Source: Betaproteobacteria bacterium
Lineage (GTDB): Bacteria > Pseudomonadota > Gammaproteobacteria > Burkholderiales > Usitatibacteraceae
DNA: 64,000 nucleotides
NCBI GenBank assembly: GCA_016720925.1
Contig: JADKJR010000025.1
Location: 24,622-88,621 of the forward strand
Reading direction: 5' to 3'
This document shows, piece after piece, positions 29,208 to 36,600 of the stretch; position 1 is the first letter of the stretch, and the number at the start of each line of letters is the position of its first letter. The notes under the pieces were generated by a model that saw nothing but the letters and a program-made list of their open reading frames with translations, was not told the DNA's origin and ran no database searches. The position numbers were made by a program, and so were the translations under genes.

Positions 29208-29927
29208 ATGCTTGAACGACTCAAACAACTCGAAGCCCTCAGGGGACACGAAGCGCTCGCGGACGCCAGCGACAAGGTTTTCCACGAACGCGTCAAGACT
29301 GTCAAAGTCTGGCAGCAGCAGCGATTGCGGCGTTGCTATACCGATCTTGCGGCGGATTCGCGATATGCAATGGCCGTCGCGTTCTTTCTGGAAGAGCTTT
29401 ACGGCACGAAGGATTCGGCGATCCGCGATCGCGACCTGATTCGCATGTATCCGACCATGAAACGCCTGTTGCCGAAGTTTGCCTTTGATACCGTGGATCG
29501 CGCGCTGGAACTCGACGTACTGGCGGAAGAATTCGACCAAGCGCTGGCGAAGCAACTAGGTGGCGCAACCCTGACTGACGCCCGCTATGCCGCCGCCTTT
29601 CGCGCGGTTGGCCGGCGTGCGGATCGGTTGCATCAGGTGGAATTGATGCGTGAAGTCGGCAACGGTCTGGACCGGGTAGTCAAGACACCATTGCTCTACG
29701 CCACGCTGAAAATGGTGCGGAAACCGGCGCAAATGGCCGGCCTCGGTGAAATCCAGCAGTTTCTGGAAAAAGGCTTTAGCGCCTTCCGCCACATGAACGG
29801 CGCGAAGTTCTTCCTGCAAACCATCGCCGAACGCGAAACCGTGCTGATTGAACGCTTACTCGACAATCATCCCGAACCGTTCGCCATCGTGGCTGAATGG
29901 GAACGCTTGAAAGTTGGAGAAGCGTGA
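29208..29927 (+). CDS. Conserved hypothetical protein, helical
   Basis: 239 residues, intact, divergent from the aldehyde dehydrogenase. Recognisable phrases are AMAVAFFLEELYGTKDSAIR followed by DRDLIRMYPTMKRLLPKFAF, a pattern I know only from uncharacterised proteobacterial proteins. No signal peptide or membrane helix; an all-helical cytosolic protein is likely. Function unknown. Confidence 0.8.
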   Translation: MLERLKQLEALRGHEALADASDKVFHERVKTVKVWQQQRLRRCYTDLAADSRYAMAVAFFLEELYGTKDSAIRDRDLIRMYPTMKRLLPKFAFDTVDRALELDVLAEEFDQALAKQLGGATLTDARYAAAFRAVGRRADRLHQVELMREVGNGLDRVVKTPLLYATLKMVRKPAQMAGLGEIQQFLEKGFSAFRHMNGAKFFLQTIAERETVLIERLLDNHPEPFAIVAEWERLKVGEA

Positions 29928-30026
29928 CAGGCTGGTAACGACCCGTTGCGGACATTCGGTTTGCACAAAAGCAGTCATTCAACTGGCGATCCAGCGGTCA
30001 ACTTTCACTCCGGCAGGCATAGCTTT

Positions 30027-30248
30027 TTATTGGTGTACTTCTATTCCCATATCGCGGAAAGTTTCGGTGATAGCTAGCCACTGTTCGTCGTCTATTGGCG
30101 AACGCCGCTCACGCCAATTTGGGTCTGCGTATTGGGGATGCAATGGTGGCGAGGGTATTTGCGGTAACGCTTCGCGGATTTCGCCGCGTGTCAGATACCC
30201 GCGCTCTTTGCCAAGCTGAATCAACCGCTTGAGCTTTTGTTCATTCAT
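30027..30248 (-). CDS. Stand-alone sigma-70 region 1.1-like small protein
   Basis: 73 residues: MNEQKLKRLIQLGKERGYLT, then RGEIREALP, a Pro-rich insert, and EQWLAITETFRDMGIEVHQ before the stop. This matches the autoinhibitory region 1.1 at the N-terminus of RpoD (LK.LI..GKE.GYLTY.E....LP ... D.I.....DMGI.V), but nothing resembling regions 1.2-4 follows in any frame. It may be a free domain that competes for RNA polymerase, or a fragment of an old rpoD copy. The ribosome-binding site is weak. Confidence 0.65.
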   Translation of the reverse strand: MNEQKLKRLIQLGKERGYLTRGEIREALPQIPSPPLHPQYADPNWRERRSPIDDEQWLAITETFRDMGIEVHQ

Positions 30249-30868
30249 GGCGTTCTAATTCACTGTGACGACATAAAAGGAAAACTCAACGGCGGCTCCT
30301 GGCCGAAACTTGCCTGTCGATTGTAAGCTCCAATTTTGGCAAAGCAATTGAAGCTGCGATTCATTGTGACTGAGACACCAATTGATCATTCTCTTGTTTT
30401 GGGAACGGAGCCCATATATGACGAGTTAGTTGTCGCGTTTATCGACTGCATTTGGCGTGCCCTTAAGTGCGTCGATGGTTTCATTCCTTTTTCAGCTTGA
30501 CGCGCAGGAAATGAATGTCGCCCCAATTCCAGCAACCAAGGCCGGACCCAAGTGTTGTTCCATCGCTGATTGCGGCGCGCAGCCAAAGTCATTCCCCTAA
30601 TGCGGCGACTACTCCGACTGCTAGGCAAAGGCGTGAGTGTAGTCTTTGGAGCCCGCAACGAATGGATTCGTGGTCATGCTTCAGTCATCCGAAAGCAGCG
30701 ACCCCGCGCCCCGGTATAACGGTGCTGTAGAAAAATTGTGGTCATGGACGCATCGTGCCCAGAATAATGGAACTTCGAGTCAAAGGACCGGTTGTGGCCG
30801 AAACCCGCCTTTCGATTGTAAACGTCCTTGCGTCACGCGACTGGCAGAATAGCGGGCCCAATCGCGAT
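30249..30868. other. 620-bp region without a supported gene
   Basis: No frame here looks like a real protein. A 28-bp imperfect direct repeat is present at 30300-30327 and 30795-30822 (24 of 28 bases alike, both beginning TGGCCGAAAC), about 495 bp apart, which may bound a decayed element. Confidence 0.45.
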
Positions 30869-31237
30869 CTATTTCTTCCGCGTGGCGGCCTTTTTCGCAG
30901 CGGCTTTCACGTCTGGCTTATGTGCCGCTTTCGCGGGCGCCTTGGCTGATGCCGCGGGCGCCGCGTCGAGGACGTTATCGAGCTGCTCGTGTATGGCCTT
31001 TTCGATCGGCCCCTTCATCATCTTCAGCATGAAGCCAAGCGTTACGTTGAGATTCATGTCGTGATCCGTGACGGCGAGGTGGCCGTTCACGCCGGAGCGA
31101 TGAAAATGCAGGGTGTCACCTTGCCACTCACTCGTGAGGTCGAATTTTTCGTCCAGTTTCTTCGCCATCTTCTCGGCTGCCGCGCGGGCGCCCTTGAGGC
31201 CATGATGGTGGGTGCGATGCAGCTCAATATCAGCCAT
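30869..31237 (-). CDS. Polyhydroxyalkanoic acid system family protein
   Basis: 122 residues. MADIELHRTHHHGLKGARAA, AAEKMAKKLDEKFDLTSEWQ, LHFHRSGVNGHLAVTDHDMN and LNVTLGFMLKMMKGPIEKAI are the full pattern of the PHA_gran_rgn family. The tail is an Ala/Lys-rich low-complexity stretch ending AAKKAATRKK, a possible nucleic-acid- or granule-binding tail. The family is linked to polyhydroxyalkanoate granules by genome context; its biochemical role is unclear. Divergent from the sensor kinase gene. Confidence 0.88.
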   Translation of the reverse strand: MADIELHRTHHHGLKGARAAAEKMAKKLDEKFDLTSEWQGDTLHFHRSGVNGHLAVTDHDMNLNVTLGFMLKMMKGPIEKAIHEQLDNVLDAAPAASAKAPAKAAHKPDVKAAAKKAATRKK

Positions 31238-31472
31238 GCGTTATTCCTCCGGGAAGTGTCTATTGGGCACGCCTGTCCGATGGGCGCGTATTCGGAACAG
31301 TTGGCACAGTTTACACAGGCCGGCGTGGTCTGGCACGGCCATCACCTGGGCTTGTCAAATCTCATCAATTCGCCCGCAACGAATCCACAATTCGCTTTTC
31401 ATCCCGCCAAATCGTCATTCATCGCGTCGCCGTTGTTGCCGCCGCCAATGTTCGGTAGTCTCTCAACTTGAG

Positions 31473-32672
31473 ATGACTATGAATCCAATTCAAGCGTTTA
31501 ACCACTGGTACGCGCGGGCGGAGGCCAAGGGCCGCGCCAAACTGACGCCCGATGAGCGCGCCGACTTGCTGGCATTCGAGGCGTCATTCCAGAAGTATCG
31601 CCAGCGTTATGCGGCAATCATTGTTGCGCTTTGGCTCGGCGTTGGCGTCCTTGCCAAACTGCTGCTAAACAACGTGGGCTGGATCGGGGCGTTTGCCTTG
31701 AGCGCGCTGATTCTGATGTCGCTGATCGTCGCCATTACCGGCGCCTGGTTTGGTCCGTCGCGCTTCACCACCGGCACAAAGGGATTCGTTTTGCTGGGTG
31801 TCACGCTGGCGGGTTATATCGTCGGCGGGCTGGGCGCGACCATCACCCATACCAGTACGCTTTCCAGCGTGGCCGATGAAGTGATACGCGTGGCGCCACG
31901 GATTCTGGTGGGTGGATTTATTGCCGGCCTCGTATATTCGGTGCTGATGGTGAGCATCGTGCAATACCGTCGCGGACAACTGCTGCGCCGTAACCAGCAA
32001 CTGGAACGGCAAGCACAGCAGGAACGCATGGGGCGGCAGTTGGCCGATGCGCGATTGAAGCTGATGCAAGCGCAGGTCGAGCCGCATTTTCTGTTCAACA
32101 CCCTTGCCTCCGTGCAGCAATTGGCCGAGGGCAGGGCGCCGGAAGCCGCGGAGCTTACCGCGCAGCTGATCACTTTCCTGCGCGGCGGGCTGGCCAGTTT
32201 GCGCGAGGAAACCACCACGCTTGGCCGTGAATTCAGGGTCATGCAGGCCTACCTCGCGATCATGCAAACCCGCATGCGTGACCGCCTGGTATTCTCGCTG
32301 GAGATGCCTGAAGAACTGCGAGACCTGCAGGTGCCCCCCGCCATGCTGATTTCACTGGTGGAGAATGCGATCAAGCACGGGCTGGAGCCTAGCCTGGAAG
32401 GCGGAAAGATTGAGGTGAGTGCCGCCCGCGACGCCGACCGATTGCGTATCACCGTAAGAGATACGGGCCAGGGACCGACCATTTCGCATTCGGGTGGCGG
32501 CGTGGGGCTCGACAATATTCGTCAGCGTCTGCGGGTGTTGTTTTCCGATCAGGCGCGGCTCATCGTTTCGCGCAACGTGCCACATGGATTCATTGCGGTG
32601 ATTGATTTGCCGATGCCGGCAGAGACTGAAAACGTGTTGAGTGATGAGAATTCGAAAGGGAGAAAAGAATGA
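31473..32672 (+). CDS. LytS-type sensor histidine kinase
   Basis: About 400 residues. Four membrane helices (AAIIVALWLGVGVLAKLLL, GAFALSALILMSLIVAITG, GFVLLGVTLAGYIVGGLG, ILVGGFIAGLVYSVLMVSIV) lead to a coiled coil and the His_kinase domain with VEPHFLFNTLASVQQLAEG, where the phospho-accepting His lies, then the ATPase N box LVENAIKHGLEP and G box DTGQGPTISHSGGGVGLDN. No extracytoplasmic sensor domain, so it may sense the membrane or a partner. ATG 31473 or 31479. Its stop overlaps the first ATG of the response regulator (ATGA at 32669). Confidence 0.92.
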   Translation: MTMNPIQAFNHWYARAEAKGRAKLTPDERADLLAFEASFQKYRQRYAAIIVALWLGVGVLAKLLLNNVGWIGAFALSALILMSLIVAITGAWFGPSRFTTGTKGFVLLGVTLAGYIVGGLGATITHTSTLSSVADEVIRVAPRILVGGFIAGLVYSVLMVSIVQYRRGQLLRRNQQLERQAQQERMGRQLADARLKLMQAQVEPHFLFNTLASVQQLAEGRAPEAAELTAQLITFLRGGLASLREETTTLGREFRVMQAYLAIMQTRMRDRLVFSLEMPEELRDLQVPPAMLISLVENAIKHGLEPSLEGGKIEVSAARDADRLRITVRDTGQGPTISHSGGGVGLDNIRQRLRVLFSDQARLIVSRNVPHGFIAVIDLPMPAETENVLSDENSKGRKE

Positions 32673-33520
32673 CGACCGCACTGATCGCTGAGGACAGACT
32701 TCGGGGTTTCGTTGAAGCAAACTGCTTGCTTCCCGAGGCCGGGTCTGCCCCATTTATGCAGGAGTGGGATATGACTACCGCGCTGATCGCAGAAGACGAA
32801 CCCCTCATGCGCGACCGCCTGTTGGCGGCGTTGAAAGACGTATGGCCCGAACTTGAAATTGCGGGCATCGCGAAGAACGGCATCGAGGCGCTGGAACTGT
32901 GGCGTAAAAACAAACCCGATGTTGCCTTTCTCGATATCCGCATGCCGGGGAAGACTGGCCTGGAGGTCGCGGCCGAGATCGGCGATGCCGCCCACTTCGT
33001 TTTCATCACTGCCTATGACGAATACGCAGTGCGGGCATTTGAGAACGGCGCAGCGGACTATCTGATGAAGCCGGTCGAGACTGATCGCTTGGCGGCCGCC
33101 GTGGCGCGCGTCAAGAAACGTCTCAATTCCGCGCCTGCCGACCTGACGGGACTGCTGGGGAAATTGCTTAATCAGGGCGCCAAATCCGGCGCACCAAAGT
33201 TGAAATGGATCCGCGCATCACTCGGCAACCAGACCAAATTGATCAATGTCGAGGAGGTACTGTTCTTCCAGTCCGATACGAAGTACACGCGCATCGTGTT
33301 GAAGGATTCCGAAGCGCTGGTGCGCACGCCGCTAAGGGAATTGATTGAAGGCCTCGACGAAGATGTTTTCTGGCAAGTACATCGCGGTGTCATCATCAAT
33401 GCGAATGCCATCGACCGCGCGGTGCGCGAAGGCCCGGAAAAACTGGTGGTACACATCAAGGGTCACAAGGAAAAACTGCCGGTTTCCCGGCAGTATTTTC
33501 ATCTCTTTAAGCAGAGCTAA
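32669..33520 (+). CDS. LytR/AlgR-type response regulator with duplicated N-terminus
   Basis: A receiver domain (FLDIRMPGKTG with phospho-acceptor Asp55 counted from ATG 32771; YLMKPVE for the Lys) joined to a LytTR DNA-binding domain (KLKWIRASLGNQTKLINVEE, then FFQSDTKYTRIVL and VHRGVIINANAID). Two starts exist: ATG 32669, overlapping the kinase stop, and ATG 32771, preceded by CAGGAG at a good distance. Both begin MTTALIAED; the first is followed by 25 unrelated residues before the second copy. Starting at 32771 gives a normal 249-residue protein and is my preferred start. Confidence 0.92.
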   Translation: MTTALIAEDRLRGFVEANCLLPEAGSAPFMQEWDMTTALIAEDEPLMRDRLLAALKDVWPELEIAGIAKNGIEALELWRKNKPDVAFLDIRMPGKTGLEVAAEIGDAAHFVFITAYDEYAVRAFENGAADYLMKPVETDRLAAAVARVKKRLNSAPADLTGLLGKLLNQGAKSGAPKLKWIRASLGNQTKLINVEEVLFFQSDTKYTRIVLKDSEALVRTPLRELIEGLDEDVFWQVHRGVIINANAIDRAVREGPEKLVVHIKGHKEKLPVSRQYFHLFKQS

Positions 33521-33585
33521 ACTCCAGCATTGGCGAGCCGCGCAGGCCGAAAAGTGTCGGAAAGGCTCGTGGGTGCTGGTGTTTT
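33519..33585. repeat. Dispersed ~65-bp palindromic element, copy D
   Basis: Begins at the stop codon of the response regulator with AAACTCCAGCATTGGCG, has a central GCCGAAAAGTGTCGGAAA part, and ends GGGTGCTGGTGTTTT. Same family as the other copies listed. Confidence 0.7.
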
Positions 33586-33690
33586 GGCTCGTCGGTCATG
33601 CGCTGTCGCATTGGGCCGAGCAGGAATGCCCTGAACGCGGTTGTTGGGTGAGTTTTTGTGCTGCCGCGGTTGCAGCAACCCGACGCAGCG

Positions 33691-36600
33691 CTACGGTAGC
33701 AAGCCCCCCTGTCGAGCCTTAACGACAAAAATATCAACTGCCCCGATTTTTCCGGAAAGGTCCGGATCAAATCGGAAATTGGACGAATTGGTCACTTGCC
33801 CGGATCGCGCCTTGGTCGCACTCAGGTCGGTTGCATCGATCTTGCGTGAACTATTCACGTCGCCTGTCAGGAAGCCAACCGACACAGCGGTATTCAGTTC
33901 ACCATTGACTCCCTTCAATTGAATGTTCACCCGGCTGCTATCAGGAATTCCGGTAAGCGCGACGATCAATTCATTGCCGGCAAATTCCGCCGATGCTGCA
34001 CCGATCTTGGCGCCGCTGGCATTCGTCGCGGTCACGTCGGAGATTGAGGTCACAGCTTGATTGAACGTGAAGACAATCCTGTGGCCCGACTGCGAGATTC
34101 TGGGTTCAACCGTCACGTCGCCGGTTACCGGGATGGTTGTTTTCAGCGGCAGATCAAAGGTTCCGGTGGTGCCGTGATCCTTGCGGGAGGCCACGTTTTT
34201 CAATTCGAGCGTAGGCACGTCTGAAATGACATTCAGTGAAATCGCTGTCATCGCGCTCTGATTGCCCGAATCATCAATCACCACCAGGCCGAGTTGCCAC
34301 ACACCGGATTTGTCGGGCGTGAACGTGATCGATGCATTGGTCGAATTGATCACACTGGGAAACGCGGTGCTTCCGACTGGGCGGGAGATGGCGCTGAACC
34401 GGTAGGTCACGACCTGCCCACCGCCGGTGTCCGCCGAGCGAGCACCCGACAACGTCACCACCGAACCCACCACGGGTGACGCCGGTGTTGCATCCAATAC
34501 CGCGGTCGGGTTGTCAGAATCTGTCACGATGATGGTTGCCATCACCGGCGCGCTCTGGTTGCCGCTGTCGTCCACGACCACCAGCTGGATGTCGTAGCGG
34601 CCCAACTTGTCTGGTGCGAACGTCAGTAGCGGCGAAGTGGATACAAACGGCAGGCTGGGCACCACACTGCCTGACGGGCGCTGACCCAGGTTCCAGCGGT
34701 ATTGCACCACGCTGCCAGACGACGTGGATGCGCTGGCGTTCAATGTGAGCGACGCGCCCACCTTGCCGGTAGCCGGCGCGCTGATGTTGGCGACCGGAAC
34801 CGCCGTGACCACCAGCGACACTTCGGTTGCCGCACTCTGGTTGCCCGAATCATCGGCCACCACCAGACTAATTCTCCACACGCCCGCTTTGTCCGGCGTG
34901 AATGCGATTGAGGGGCTGGCCGAATTTACCGGCGCGGCAAACGCGGTCGCACCTGCGGGTCGTGAGACGGCGGTAAACTGGTAGCCCACAACCCGGCCAC
35001 CGCCCGTATCCGTTGAGCGACTGCCGGATAGCGTCACGGACAAGCCAACCGTACCTGACGCGGGTGTTGCATCCAGCACCGCTGTCGGATTGTCGGTATC
35101 GGCAACGATGATGGTCGCCACCACAGGTGAACTCTGGTTGCCGTTATCGTCGGTCACCGCCAGCTGGATGTCATATCGTCCCAGCTTGTCCGGCGCGAAA
35201 GACAGCAGCGGCGAGGCCGATACCAGCGGCAAGCTCGGCACCACGCTTCCCGACGGACGCTGACCCAGACTCCAGCGGTACTGCACTACGCTGCCGGGCG
35301 AGGTGGATCCACCTGCATCCAGTGTGAGCGAAACGCCGACCTTGCCGGTCGCCGGGGCGCTGACAACCGCCGTCGGCAGCACCGTCACCGTCAGCAAAAT
35401 CTCGGTCACCGCGCTTTGGTTGCCTGAGTCATCTGTCACCTTCAGGCTCAGCCGCCACACACCTGCCCGGTCAGGCGTAAAGTTCATTGACGGTGACGCC
35501 GAGTTGATCGGCGCGCCGAACACCGATGCACCGGCGGGACGCGAGATCGCGCTGAACAGGTAGCTCACGATGCGGCCGCCGCCGGTATCCGCTGAACGGC
35601 TGCCGGACAACGTCACGGGCGTGCCGACCAAAGGCAAAGCCGGTGTCGCTTCCAGCAGCGCGGTGGGGTTGTCGGCATCGATGACATTGAATGTGATGAC
35701 CACTGGCGTGCTCTGAAGGCCCAGATCGTCCGCGACGATGAGCTGAAAGTCATAGCGGCCGAGTTTGTCCGGACTGAAAGTAAGGAGTGCATCGGGCGTC
35801 ACCAGCGGCAAGCCGGGAACAACGCTGCCGGCCGGACGAGTTACCGAAGACCAGCGGTACTGCACAACTTGTCCCGACGCGGTGGATGTCGAGGCATTCA
35901 GGGTGAACGGGACGCCTATGCGCCCGGTGGCAGGTGCACTGACCGCGGCTACCGGCGGCAGCACGATATTCGCAGTGACGGTTTTGGCGGCATTCATCGT
36001 CAGCGTGCAAACGCCGGTTCCCGCGCAGCCACCGCCACCCCAGCCCGCAAAGATGCTGGCCCCGGAAGGATCCGCGCTAAGGGTCACCGTGGTGCCTGGC
36101 ACAAACGTCGCGCTGCAGGTCGCCCCGCAGTCGATGCCGGCCGGATTCGAAGCCACGATACCGGTGCCATTACCCGCTTTCTGGACGGTGACCACGGTCG
36201 GCGCCGGAACGAACGACGCGAGCACCGTCTTGGCCGCATCCATCGTGACCGTGCAGGCGCCGGTGCCCGTGCAGGCGCCGCTCCAACCGCCAAAGACACT
36301 GGTGCCGCTGGGGTCATGCAGGAGCGTGACCATTGTGCCCTGTGGGAATTCGGCGCTGCAGGTACTTGTGCAGTTGATGCCGGCCGGGAACGAAGCCACG
36401 GTGCCGGTGCCCGCGCCGGTTGTTTGCACGGTGAGCAGCTTCAGTGTGGAGGCGATCGTGGCGGTCACGACTGAAGGGGAATTCATTGTCACCACACACG
36501 GGCCGGTACCGCTGCATGCTCCGAACCATCCGGAGAAGACGCTGTTGGCGCCGACATCGTGCGTGAGAGTGACCTGCGAGCCGAGCAGAAAATCGCCCGT

